The notes under the pieces: generated by a model | What the model was told of the DNA's origin: nothing | Seen by the model: the letters and a program-made list of their open reading frames with translations, nothing else | Database searches by the model: none | NCBI RefSeq assembly: GCF_044759095.2 | Contig: NZ_JBIYSM020000059.1 | Span: forward strand, 1 to 19,479 | Origin: JBIYSM02 sp044759095 | GTDB taxonomy: Bacteria > Bacillota > Bacilli > Brevibacillales > Brevibacillaceae | Direction: 5' to 3' | Length of the DNA stretch: 19,479 nucleotides | In this document: one piece after another, positions 1 to 6,482 of the stretch | Layout: every line of letters starts with the position of its first letter | Position numbering within the stretch: position 1 is the first letter of the stretch | Made by a program: the position numbers and the translations under genes

Positions 1-61
1 GGATTGGTTCAGGGAGAAGGGTATCCCACAATGTGATTTGCTCGTTACGAAGTTTTAACAT
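1..61 (-). CDS. Transposase, N-terminal fragment (runs off the window)
   Basis: Only the first 20 codons are in the window. They begin MLKLRNEQITLWDTLLPE, with a GAGGTGAG ribosome site 5 nt before the ATG at 61-59. The Lx5Wx3LPE opening resembles DDE-type IS transposases of Bacillales, but I cannot name the family. The context supports the call: an imperfect copy of this gene's upstream terminal repeat (211-228) occurs at the other end of the window (19337-19354), next to what looks like the C-terminus of the same kind of protein. The product would cut and rejoin the ends of its own element. Seen: start, ribosome site, terminal repeat. Inferred: transposase identity. Confidence 0.55.
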   Translation of the reverse strand, partial: MLKLRNEQITLWDTLLPEPI

Positions 62-116
62 AATCGCTCACCTCAAAAAGGATTTTCGAGGAGCACTGTT
101 GAATTTCTTTAAGAAG

Positions 117-190
117 AAAGGAATTCAGTCCCTCTTTTTGGATGTATTGCCTCGACAACACTACTTCCATTTAGAGAGCTGAATTCCTTT
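117..190. repeat. 12-bp inverted repeat in the transposase leader
   Basis: AAAGGAATTCAG at 117-128 is perfectly complementary to CTGAATTCCTTT at 179-190, with a 50-nt loop. It lies between the IS terminal repeat and the transposase start, so it would fold in any transcript entering the IS from outside. In some other IS families such leader hairpins limit transposase translation from read-through RNA. That role is inferred here. Confidence 0.5.
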
Positions 191-228
191 TGTTTTTGAC
201 TTACCCCAGGAATTTTTCAGGGGAAACT

Positions 229-338
229 AGCTATCGCTGAGCCGAGTGGGGTCCCTTTCTTCGCCGGGCGGGGCCCCGAACACTTTTCTAGCGGCTGTAT
301 GGGATGTCCAAATTTATAAATTCTTATACACCAAGCAA
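229..338 (-). repeat. Terminator-associated repeat, copy A
   Basis: Read on the minus strand it starts with TTGCTTGGTGTATAAGAAT beside the ypbQ 3' hairpin. It then has the AT palindrome AATTTATAAATT, GGACATCCCATACAGCCGCT, AGAAAAGTGTTCGGGGC and the GC-rich arm ending CCCACTCGGC-TCAGCGATAGCT. The complementary right arm (GCCGRGTGGG) seen in copies B and C is absent. Immediately after GATAGCT the sequence becomes the IS end. With copy E this is the fullest version of the left half. Function is unknown: non-autonomous mobile element, REP-like repeat or 3'-UTR RNA module. Confidence 0.85.
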
Positions 339-362
339 GTCCCTGATCCTAATCAGGGACTT
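337..362. terminator. Hairpin over the ypbQ stop codon
   Basis: A perfect 11-bp stem, AAGTCCCTGAT (337-347) with ATCAGGGACTT (352-362), has the 4-nt loop 348-351. The ypbQ stop codon (351-349) lies in that loop. On the minus strand the following tract is only moderately T-rich (TTGCTTGG); on the plus strand it is TTTTT. It therefore probably ends transcripts from both sides, more convincingly in the plus direction. Confidence 0.65.
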
Positions 363-867
363 TTTCCAATAGCGCCTTTTCTTCCAGTGGAATGCGAACC
401 CGCCACAAGAGCCACAGATTTGCCAGGGAAAAGACAACTGCCGTTCGGTAGGCGGAAAAGGTAAGCGGCAGTGTAAGAAGCTCAAGGACCACAACCAGGT
501 AGTTCGGATGGCGAATGTAGCGGTATGGCCCGCGAGCAACGAGGGGAACTCCGGGCAGGACGTAGATGCGGGTGTTCCAGTGGCGACCTAGACTGCGAAT
601 GCACCAGTACCTGACGAACTGTGCGGCCAGGAACAGGGAAAACGGCAACCACCACCAATCAGGCAGTTCCTGCCGGGTGCCGGTTACCTCGCTTGTCAGA
701 CTGATGAAGAACAGTACATGCAAACTGACGATGTACTTGTAATGCTTCGCCCCCACTTCATAGCCGCCGAGCGAACGGATATACACGGCGTTGCGTCTTG
801 CAATCACAAGCTCCCACAGCCGCTGCAGCACGACCACTCCCAGCACCGTATAAAAAAAGAAAGTCAC
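349..867 (-). CDS. ypbQ: Isoprenylcysteine carboxyl methyltransferase-family protein (YpbQ/BpsB-like)
   Basis: This is a 172-residue membrane protein of the ICMT family. Hydrophobic segments lie at roughly residues 4-20, 45-60, 70-90 and 125-158. The family core is clear: RGPYRYIRHPNY around residues 112-123 and RIPLEEKAL near the C-terminus, which form the S-adenosylmethionine site in this fold. In Bacillus subtilis the homologue BpsB methylates alkylpyrones made by the polyketide synthase BpsA, and here the gene sits 7 nt after such a synthase. I chose the GTG at 867 because GAGGTGA, overlapping the synthase stop codon, is 7 nt upstream; this suggests translational coupling. The product is probably an alkylpyrone O-methyltransferase at the membrane. 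Confidence 0.88.
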   Translation of the reverse strand: MTFFFYTVLGVVVLQRLWELVIARRNAVYIRSLGGYEVGAKHYKYIVSLHVLFFISLTSEVTGTRQELPDWWWLPFSLFLAAQFVRYWCIRSLGRHWNTRIYVLPGVPLVARGPYRYIRHPNYLVVVLELLTLPLTFSAYRTAVVFSLANLWLLWRVRIPLEEKALLEKVPD

Positions 868-874
868 GACTCAT

Positions 875-1939
875 TCACCTCGCTTCCAGCAAAACAAGCT
901 CGGAGCTGAATCCAGGGCCGAGTGCGGCAAGCAGCCCCTTCTCGCCGGCTGCCCACCCTTGATCCACGCTTTTTTCCAGCACAAACAAAACGGTCGGAGA
1001 GGACATGTTTCCGTACTCCTGCAGAACCTCTGCAGCCAGTTTCGTATCGTCCCGGCTGATCTCCAGCGAGTTCTGATAGGCTGTGAGCACTTTCGTCCCG
1101 CCGGGATGGAGTACATAATGGGAAAGCCGGTCTCTGGCGCTTTGGTGAAAATGGAGGAAACGATCCACGTTTTCTCTCATTTGCTGCTTGATGATGGTGG
1201 GAATGTCACGGGAGAAGATGACTTTCAAACCGTAATCAGTCAGTTCCCAGCCCATCACATCCAGGGAGTCTTTCCATGTAGTGGTTTGAGCAGCGCAAAA
1301 ATGGAGGAGCGGGTGCGTCCCCCTCTTTTCTGTCCGGTCACCGCCCACCAGAACAGCTGCGGCACCATCCGCGAAGAGGCAGGTAGCGACCAGGTTGCTT
1401 TTGGACAAGTCTTGCTTCATGAAGGTAAGCCCGCACAATTCCACAGAGACAAGCAATACCCGTTTCTCAGGATAGGCGAGGGCGTATTCAAACGCACGGG
1501 AAAGCCCCATTGCCCCTCCGGCGCAGCCCAGTCCCCAGAGCGGGATGCGGGTGATGTCTTCGCGCAGTCCCAGTCGATTCACCAGTCTGGCATCAATGCT
1601 TGGGGTGGAGAAACCTGTACTGGAGACAAACAGCAGGCAGTCGATCTCAGCGGGAGTAATCTCAGCCTTGCCCAGGCAACGTTCAATCGCTTGCGCACCT
1701 AATGTGACAGCGTGCTCCACATAATGACGGTTTTTTTCCGCAAAGCTGTGTTCCTCCTGAAACCAGTCAAGCGGCATGCAAAAATGACGTTTTCGTATGC
1801 TGCTGTGGGCAAACACTTCCAGCAATCGGTCAATATCCGAAAACGCATTTTTAAAAAGCAGGCGCGATACAGCCATGGACGCGTCTTGCGATACCTCGTG
1901 AGGAGGAACAGCGGTACCGACAGCAAGAATGTGCGGCAT
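875..1939 (-). CDS. bpsA: Type III polyketide synthase (BpsA/chalcone-synthase-like)
   Basis: This 354-residue protein has normal length for a type III PKS. It condenses a fatty acyl-CoA starter with malonyl-CoA units. The Cys-His-Asn triad is visible: Cys139 in WGLGCAGGAMG, His278 in YVLHPGGTKVL, Asn311 in YGNMSSPT. The C-terminal GPGFSSELVLLE matches the GFGPG loop of the family. The ATG at 1939 follows AAGGGGAG by 5 nt; an earlier in-frame start has no ribosome site. In B. subtilis BpsA makes triketide and tetraketide alkylpyrones, which BpsB then methylates; the adjacent downstream ICMT gene fits exactly. Substrate chain length cannot be read from the sequence. Confidence 0.92.
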   Translation of the reverse strand: MPHILAVGTAVPPHEVSQDASMAVSRLLFKNAFSDIDRLLEVFAHSSIRKRHFCMPLDWFQEEHSFAEKNRHYVEHAVTLGAQAIERCLGKAEITPAEIDCLLFVSSTGFSTPSIDARLVNRLGLREDITRIPLWGLGCAGGAMGLSRAFEYALAYPEKRVLLVSVELCGLTFMKQDLSKSNLVATCLFADGAAAVLVGGDRTEKRGTHPLLHFCAAQTTTWKDSLDVMGWELTDYGLKVIFSRDIPTIIKQQMRENVDRFLHFHQSARDRLSHYVLHPGGTKVLTAYQNSLEISRDDTKLAAEVLQEYGNMSSPTVLFVLEKSVDQGWAAGEKGLLAALGPGFSSELVLLEAR

Positions 1940-2064
1940 GGTGGCTCCCCTTCCTATGGGGTTTGAAAGTAGTTCCATTTTTCCCTGATATTTCGTTCAA
2001 AATGCTGGCAATCTATGGGAGTAGTTGTCTTCAGCTGGCAAAACGTCTTTCACGTGGCGCACAG

Positions 2065-2093
2065 TTCATTCCATCAGAAGCTTTCGATATAAT
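2065..2093 (+). promoter_or_regulatory. SigA-type promoter for the YusU-like gene
   Basis: A perfect -10 TATAAT (2088-2093) has a weak -35 TTCATT (2065-2070) with a 17-nt spacer. It lies 33 nt before the start codon of the gene at 2127 and in the gap to the divergent polyketide synthase. Confidence 0.6.
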
Positions 2094-2126
2094 AAAGGGA
2101 AACGACTGAAAAGTGAGGAATCCTTC

Positions 2127-2408
2127 ATGAGCGAATCCAAACCCCCCATCGTGCCAGAACTGGATGATCTGCTTGCCAAATTTACAGAACTGCTGACCGG
2201 GGAGGTAACGCCGGAGCGGATGGAGATGGTAAAGGCATGGGCTCTCTACAGCCACATGCAAAAGGTAATGCCGCCGCTCGTCCATCACTGGGGCAGCGAA
2301 CCACAGTATCAGGAGGCAAAGGCGAACCTTTTGGGCATCATCAATCAAATCAAGCAGTGGAACCAGGAGAAAAGTGCAAAGCAAAAGGAGGAAGGAGGAA
2401 CCCACTGA
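2127..2408 (+). CDS. Small conserved protein, YusU/DUF2573-like
   Basis: The product has 93 residues and no membrane segment or signal peptide. It is mostly helical and charged. The core, with TELLTGEVTPERMEMVKAWA and a downstream YSHMQKVMPPLVHHW, resembles what I remember of the YusU (DUF2573) family of Bacillales, whose function is unknown; this is recognition from memory. The ATG at 2127 follows GAGGAA by 6 nt; an upstream in-frame extension covers the promoter and is not coding. The gene stands alone behind its own promoter, ends in a hairpin that overlaps its last codons, and is followed by repeat copy B. Confidence 0.7.
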   Translation: MSESKPPIVPELDDLLAKFTELLTGEVTPERMEMVKAWALYSHMQKVMPPLVHHWGSEPQYQEAKANLLGIINQIKQWNQEKSAKQKEEGGTH

Positions 2409-2424
2409 GGTTCCTCCTTTTCTT
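2394..2424 (+). terminator. Terminator of the YusU-like gene
   Basis: GGAGGAACC (2394-2402) pairs with GGTTCCTCC (2409-2417) around a 6-nt loop, followed by TTTTCTT. The left arm lies in the last codons of the gene, and repeat copy B begins within the T tract. Confidence 0.85.
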
Positions 2425-2518
2425 GGTGTATAAGAATAGAAAAGGGTTCGGGGCCCCGCCCGGCGAAGAAAGGGACCCCACTCGGCTCAGCGATAGCTAA
2501 TGCCGGGTGGGTTTTCTT
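2421..2518 (+). repeat. Terminator-associated repeat, copy B
   Basis: It begins TCTTGGTGTATAAGAAT and then jumps to AGAAAAGGGTTCGGGGC, lacking the 30 nt between these blocks in copy A. It continues through the GC arm to a terminal hairpin: CCCACTCGGC pairs over 10 bp (one G-U) with GCCGGGTGGG, then TTTTCTT. The element fills the whole gap between the convergent YusU-like gene and the MFS gene, whose stop codon is 5 nt away. It carries a terminator-like end for the plus strand, and its hairpin is also the only one behind the MFS gene. Confidence 0.88.
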
Positions 2519-2523
2519 AAATA

Positions 2524-3777
2524 TCACACCACAACGGCGGAGTCCGTTGAGGCAGAAGCTGCTTTCTGGGAACGGCTCATGGCCATTTTCACAAGACGGT
2601 ATTGGAACGTGCCGGCGAAGAGCAGCACGAGTCCGATGAGGGTGAACCAGTAGGAGCCGCCAATGTGCGTAAAGGCCAATGCACCAAGGGAAGGGCCGAC
2701 TGTACCGGTGATACCCCAGTTGGCGCCGAAGATCGAGAAGTAACGACCGCGATATTCAGGAGGCGCCAGTACGGAGACGGCTTTTTGGATCTGCGGACCG
2801 TACAGCATTTCCCCGATGGTGAAGATGGTTTCCGCCACGATCAGCAGCAGGAAACTGGGAGCCCAGCCGTAACCAATCCCAACACAGGAAAGGAACAGGT
2901 AAGCCGTCAAAATCACCCTGTGTGCGGGGAATCGCTCCGCGTATTTGGCAATCAGCATTTGACAGCAGACGACGAGGATGCCGTTGATCGTGATCAGTGT
3001 CGCGAAAACCGTCAGGAAGTCGTCAAACCGGGTCTTCAGGTGCTGCGGAAGGATTATTTCAACCTGCGAGTACAAAAGGGAGACAGGAACGGCGGCCAGC
3101 GTCATCCAGAGCAGAGGCTTGTGTTCGCCAAGCCGCAGCTTCGGTTCCGCCTGCTGCTCAGCGGTTCCCTTCCCTGCAGAGCGTTGCCTCCGTTCCTTTG
3201 GCAGCGTCTCCGGCACTTTCCAGACGATCAGCAAACAGTAGATCAGCAAGGCCGCGGAACAAATACCGAACACGATACCAGGATTGATTTTGTACAGGGT
3301 GACACCGATCAGCGGCCCCGCTGCGGCACCCAGATTGAGGGCGGTGTGCAAGAGCGCAAACACCTCGCTTCGCCGCTCTTCCGGGACGACGTCTGTCACC
3401 TGGGCGCTGGCTGCGGGCCAGAACAGGGAGGCGCCAATTCCGTTCAGAATGGTCAATAAGGCGAACGAGTAAAGGGATTCAGCCCAAATATAGCCTGCCA
3501 TTGAGACCGATTCGATCGCCAGGGCGAGCACCATCATCGGCTTTCTTCCGTATCGATCTGCCAACCCGCCGGAATAGATACTGGCAATCATCCCGGTCAG
3601 CGGCTGCAGGCTGGTGACCATCGCGGCGACGAGCAGGTTGCCGTCCATTTTGTCGTACAGGTAGAATGCGAGGAATGGCCGTAGCATGAAACCGGCAAAC
3701 GTGGTTAGGATCGTGCCGATCACCCGAATCCAGATCGCGGTATCATAGCGATCAATGATGTTTCGTAACCAAACCAT
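2524..3777 (-). CDS. MFS drug/solute efflux transporter
   Basis: This 417-residue integral membrane protein has about twelve hydrophobic segments in two halves, separated by a charged loop near residues 195-225. MFS motif A is present between segments 2 and 3 (GGLADRYGRKPMM), and ETLPKERRQ closes the first half. It resembles YttB/MdtG-type multidrug exporters, but the substrate cannot be read from the sequence. I chose the ATG at 3777 because AGAGGA lies 8 nt upstream; the ATG at 3786 directly abuts that site. The gene is monocistronic, divergent from the broken GGDEF gene, and ends against repeat copy B. Confidence 0.85.
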   Translation of the reverse strand: MVWLRNIIDRYDTAIWIRVIGTILTTFAGFMLRPFLAFYLYDKMDGNLLVAAMVTSLQPLTGMIASIYSGGLADRYGRKPMMVLALAIESVSMAGYIWAESLYSFALLTILNGIGASLFWPAASAQVTDVVPEERRSEVFALLHTALNLGAAAGPLIGVTLYKINPGIVFGICSAALLIYCLLIVWKVPETLPKERRQRSAGKGTAEQQAEPKLRLGEHKPLLWMTLAAVPVSLLYSQVEIILPQHLKTRFDDFLTVFATLITINGILVVCCQMLIAKYAERFPAHRVILTAYLFLSCVGIGYGWAPSFLLLIVAETIFTIGEMLYGPQIQKAVSVLAPPEYRGRYFSIFGANWGITGTVGPSLGALAFTHIGGSYWFTLIGLVLLFAGTFQYRLVKMAMSRSQKAASASTDSAVVV

Positions 3778-3883
3778 GCGGTTCATTCCTCTTTTCTCGA
3801 TAAAGTATTTTTTGTAAGTATACAGAAGCAAAATGGGAAAATAAAGAGGGTTCGAATAGATTGTAATTTTCTGTAAATTAATT

Positions 3884-4489
3884 ATGCGCCAGATTTTTTT
3901 TCAAGAAAAAAAACCTTACCGTCATTCAGTGTCAGCGGTGCTCGCCGGACTGATGACGGTTGTCCAGGGCTACATCGGATACCGTTTGGGACGGCACTAC
4001 GACAGGCTTCGGGAAATGGCGTACCTGGACTCATTGACAGGCGTACTGGTGAATCGGCGCTTTACGGAAAGGCTGTATCAGGAAGTAGAGCGAGCTCGGC
4101 GGCATCAATATCCGGTGACGCTTCTCTTCATTCATCTGGACAACTTTAAACAATAGAACGACATGCACGGACATACAGCCGGAGACAAGATTCTTAGCCG
4201 TTTCGCCGATCTGCTGAAGGGGAGTGTCAGGGAACAGGATACGGTCGGACGCTGGGGCGGAGAGGAATTTGTCGTGCTTATGCCGCACACGGACACGGGG
4301 CAGGGCATTGTCGTAGGCGAACGCATCCGCCGCAATATCCGTCAGGGGCTGACGGGAATTACCGCGAGCATCGGCCTGGCCACATTTCCCTCTCATGCCA
4401 GTACGGCTGCGGAGCTTACAGACAAGGCGGATACCTTGATGTACGAAGCAAAAAAAGGGAAAGCCCGCATATTGGCAGCGGAGAGATAA
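3884..4489 (+). pseudogene. GGDEF (diguanylate cyclase) gene interrupted by an amber codon
   Basis: The reading frame would encode 201 residues: one membrane segment (about 17-35) and a GGDEF domain (about 45-200). A TAG at 4154-4156 interrupts it between FKQ and NDMHGH, where relatives have Ile or Tyr (FKxIND or FKxYND). The frame continues unbroken after the stop, with GGEEF at 125-129 and an intact inhibitory RxxD site (REQD, 116-119). A second lesion is visible: the first metal-binding Asp of the DxD motif is His84 (IHLDNFK). No convincing ribosome site precedes the ATG at 3884, so the start is uncertain. Diguanylate cyclases make cyclic di-GMP from two GTP; this copy is probably inactive. 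A sequencing error could explain the stop but not His84. Confidence 0.8.
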
Positions 4490-4512
4490 AAGGAATGAAA
4501 TTGGCAACAATA

Positions 4513-4548
4513 ACACTCGAACCTTGGAGGGGAGCGGGTGTGTTTTTT
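4513..4548 (+). terminator. Terminator after the GGDEF gene
   Basis: ACACTCG (4513-4519) pairs with CGGGTGT (4535-4541, one G-U) around a 15-nt loop, followed by six T residues at 4543-4548. The large loop makes it moderate in strength. Confidence 0.55.
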
Positions 4549-4559
4549 ATTTTTGTTCC

Positions 4560-4587
4560 TTTACAAAAACTTAACAATATCTTAATG
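4560..4587 (+). promoter_or_regulatory. Putative PhoP box (three direct repeats)
   Basis: TTTACA (4560-4565), TTAACA (4571-4576) and TTAATG (4582-4587) are spaced by exactly 5 nt, so they repeat every 11 bp. The B. subtilis PhoP site is built from TT(A/C/T)A(C/T)A hexamers with about 5-nt spacing. A weaker pair, TTTATC (4601) and TTTTAA (4612), follows in the same 11-bp register length. The site lies upstream of the promoter of a phosphate transporter operon, which makes phosphate-starvation control likely. Whether it activates or represses is unknown. Confidence 0.65.
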
Positions 4588-4618
4588 AAAAAAACACATC
4601 TTTATCCTTGTTTTTAAA

Positions 4619-4647
4619 TTTACCTTCATGAAATTGTTCGGTATAAT
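4619..4647 (+). promoter_or_regulatory. Promoter of the DUF47-PiT operon
   Basis: -35 TTTACC (4619-4624), a 17-nt spacer, and a perfect -10 TATAAT (4642-4647) lie 41 nt before the DUF47 start. The putative PhoP box is 31 nt or more upstream of the -35. Confidence 0.75.
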
Positions 4648-4688
4648 CGGTGAGGCGTTATCATTCTAAAGGAGTGACAAGGTACCCT

Positions 4689-5306
4689 ATGTTGAAATCA
4701 AAAAAACACATCTTCTTTGACCTGTTTGAACAGCAAATCGCGATTGTTCACAAAGGCACTCATCTGTTCTATGAGATGATTGGAAACTATCAGGACGTCG
4801 AGTCGAAAGTGAAAGCAATCAAGGCTGTGGAAAAAGAAGGGGACGAAATCGTTCGCCAGATCATGAACGAACTCAACTCTACGTTCATCACTCCTCTGGA
4901 GCGGGAAGACATCCATCAACTGGCCCATACGATGGACTCCATGATTGATTATATAGACGGGGTTGCGGACCGCATGTATCTGTACCAAGTGCGCCAGCCG
5001 GATCCGCGCGTTCTGGCACAGGCGAACATTTTGGTCAAGTGCTCCGCCAAGCTGATCGAGCTGATCCGTACGCTGCGCAAGCTGGATCACAAGGTTGTAT
5101 CCAGCATCGCTCGGGAGATCAAGGATCTGGAGCACGAATCGGATGCGAACTACCGCAAAATGGTGTCCGATCTGCTGAATGCCCCGGACGCCAACCCGAT
5201 CGAAGCCATCAAGCTGAAGGAGATCTACGACAAGTTGGAAGACTGTGCGGACTTTGCCGAAGACGTTTCCAACCTGGTAGAAGGGATTGTGCTTAAGAAT
5301 GCTTAA
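4689..5306 (+). CDS. DUF47 family protein (YkaA/PhoU-like regulator of phosphate transport)
   Basis: The product is 205 residues, almost entirely helical, with no membrane segments. It matches the DUF47/PhoU-like fold: repeated acidic helices with KAVEKEGDEIVRQIMNEL, FITPLEREDIHQLAHTMD and LKEIYDKLEDCADFAEDVSN. The E/DxxxD patterns in these helices bind metal ions in PhoU relatives. Such proteins sit beside PiT-type transporters and are thought to control them. The ATG at 4689 is preferred; AAAGGAGTGA lies somewhat far upstream (about 11 nt). The stop overlaps the start of the transporter gene by 8 nt (ATGCTTAA), so the two are probably translated together. Confidence 0.9.
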   Translation: MLKSKKHIFFDLFEQQIAIVHKGTHLFYEMIGNYQDVESKVKAIKAVEKEGDEIVRQIMNELNSTFITPLEREDIHQLAHTMDSMIDYIDGVADRMYLYQVRQPDPRVLAQANILVKCSAKLIELIRTLRKLDHKVVSSIAREIKDLEHESDANYRKMVSDLLNAPDANPIEAIKLKEIYDKLEDCADFAEDVSNLVEGIVLKNA

Positions 5307-6318
5307 CCTTACGCCAGACGTCATTATTTTGATCCTTGTCGTGATCATGGCGCTAAGTTTTGACTTCATCAACGGATTTCACGACACCGCCAACGCGATC
5401 GCGACATCAGTCTCTACCCGGGCTCTCAGCCCGCGGACAGCCATTATTCTGGCGTCCTTGTTCAACTTGATCGGCGCGCTCACCTACACCGGGGTAGCGA
5501 AGACGATCGGGGGGAAAATTGCCGATCCGTTCAAACTGGAAAACGGTCTGGTGATTGTACTCGCGGCACTTACCTCCGCTATTCTCTGGAATTTGATTAC
5601 CTGGTGGTTCGGAATCCCCAGTTCTTCGTCCCATGCACTGATTGGCGGCGTAGCCGGTGCAGTCGTCGGAGCAGCTGGTCTCGGCAGCATCAATATGGAA
5701 GGTTTCGTCAGCATTGTTCAAGCCTTGATCGTATCGCCGATTATCGCATTTGTCGTCGGTTTTATCATCATTAAAATTATTTCCTTCCTGGTCGCCAACA
5801 TGGCCTACCACCGAACCAACCGGAGCTTCCGCTGGCTGCAGGTGCTGGCAGCATCTTGGCAGTCGTTCAGCCACGGTGCCAACGATGCGCAGAAAACCAT
5901 GGGGATTATCGCTTTTGCTCTTGCTTCTGGCGGCTTTCTGGCTTCCGAGAACGGCGATCTTCCCATTCCGCTCTGGGTGAAGCTTTCGGCAGCCCTTGCC
6001 ATGGCTCTCGGTACATCTTTCGGCGGATGGCGCATCATCAAGACGATGGGCGGCAAGATCATGAAGATCAAGCCAATCAGCGGTTTTTCCGCAGACCTTT
6101 CGTCCGCTTTGATCATCACGATCTTCACCCACTTTAAATTGCCGGTCAGTACCACACACGTCATTACCTCTTCCATTCTCGGGGTAGGGGCTTCCCAGAA
6201 GTTCTCCGCCGTCAAGTGGGGTGTGGCCGGTCGCATTATCGTCACCTGGATCGTCACCCTGCCGGCTACGGCGCTGCTGGCAGCGGCAAGCTATGTCGTA
6301 TACGACGTTTTCCTGTAA
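5299..6318 (+). CDS. pit: Inorganic phosphate transporter, PiT family
   Basis: This 339-residue membrane protein has about ten hydrophobic segments and the two inverted signature repeats of the PiT family: DFINGFHDTANAIAT near the N-terminus and SHGANDAQKTMG in the second half. SSSHALIGG and VSTTHVITS provide the paired (S/T)(S/T)xH elements. It imports phosphate as a metal-phosphate complex or with a cation. The ATG at 5299 lies inside the end of the DUF47 gene; AGAAGG is 14 nt upstream, consistent with coupling rather than strong independent initiation. The gene ends in a strong terminator followed by repeat copy C. Confidence 0.93.
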   Translation: MLNLTPDVIILILVVIMALSFDFINGFHDTANAIATSVSTRALSPRTAIILASLFNLIGALTYTGVAKTIGGKIADPFKLENGLVIVLAALTSAILWNLITWWFGIPSSSSHALIGGVAGAVVGAAGLGSINMEGFVSIVQALIVSPIIAFVVGFIIIKIISFLVANMAYHRTNRSFRWLQVLAASWQSFSHGANDAQKTMGIIAFALASGGFLASENGDLPIPLWVKLSAALAMALGTSFGGWRIIKTMGGKIMKIKPISGFSADLSSALIITIFTHFKLPVSTTHVITSSILGVGASQKFSAVKWGVAGRIIVTWIVTLPATALLAAASYVVYDVFL

Positions 6319-6326
6319 CAGCGAGA

Positions 6327-6361
6327 AGGTATATCCCGATCATCGGGGTGTACCTTTTTTT
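6327..6361 (+). terminator. Terminator of the DUF47-PiT operon
   Basis: An imperfect stem of AGGTATATCCCG with CGGGGTGTACCT around the loop ATCAT (6327-6355) is followed by a run of T residues to 6361. Repeat copy C starts directly after it. Confidence 0.9.
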
Positions 6362-6482
6362 GTAGAAACAGCCACTAGGAAAATGTTCGGGGCCCCGCCC
6401 GGCGAAGAAAGGGACCCTACTCGGCTCAGCGATAGCTTTCGCCGAGTGGGTTGAGGATAGCTCATGCCGGGTGGGTTTTCTT
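6362..6482 (+). repeat. Terminator-associated repeat, copy C
   Basis: The extreme left block is missing; it begins GTAGAAACAGCCACTAGG and continues AAAATGTTCGGGGC and the GC arm. It has two right arms in tandem: GATAGCTTTCGCCGAGTGGG and then GATAGCTCATGCCGGGTGGG, the second followed by TTTTCTT. The first arm pairs with CCTACTCGGC over 10 bp with one G-U pair; the change from CCCAC to CCTAC relative to copy B keeps the stem. It fills the gap between pit and the convergent gene at 6482-6721, and its last base touches that gene's stop codon. Confidence 0.88.

Larger units (their letters stand above)
1..228 (-). mobile_element. Insertion sequence, upstream end with terminal repeat
   Basis: The segment from about 228 leftwards is read as the upstream end of an IS whose transposase starts at 61 on the minus strand. 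The terminal repeat, read inwards, is AGTTTCCCCTGAAAAATT (228 to 211). It matches 15 of 18 bases of AGTTACTCCTGAAAAAAT at 19337-19354, the end of a second element. The IS is inserted in repeat copy A directly after TAGCT, so the exact boundary may be off by one to three bases. The other end and any target duplication lie outside the window. Confidence 0.55.

Noticed and set aside
229..338. An internal promoter in the repeat (TTGGAC or TATAAG-like boxes)
   Set aside because: The boxes have wrong spacing and are not kept in copies B, C and D, so independent transcription of the element is not supported by sequence alone.
246..464. Plus-strand open frame of 72 codons over repeat copy A and the end of ypbQ
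   Set aside because: It runs antisense to ypbQ and through the repeat, has no ribosome site, and the protein looks random.
959..1702. Long plus-strand open frame (247 codons)
   Set aside because: It is antisense to the polyketide synthase, whose catalytic triad and start site are clear; the frame is a by-product of GC-rich codon use.
2602..3459. Long plus-strand open frame (285 codons)
   Set aside because: It is antisense to the MFS transporter; highly charged, low-complexity composition and no ribosome site.
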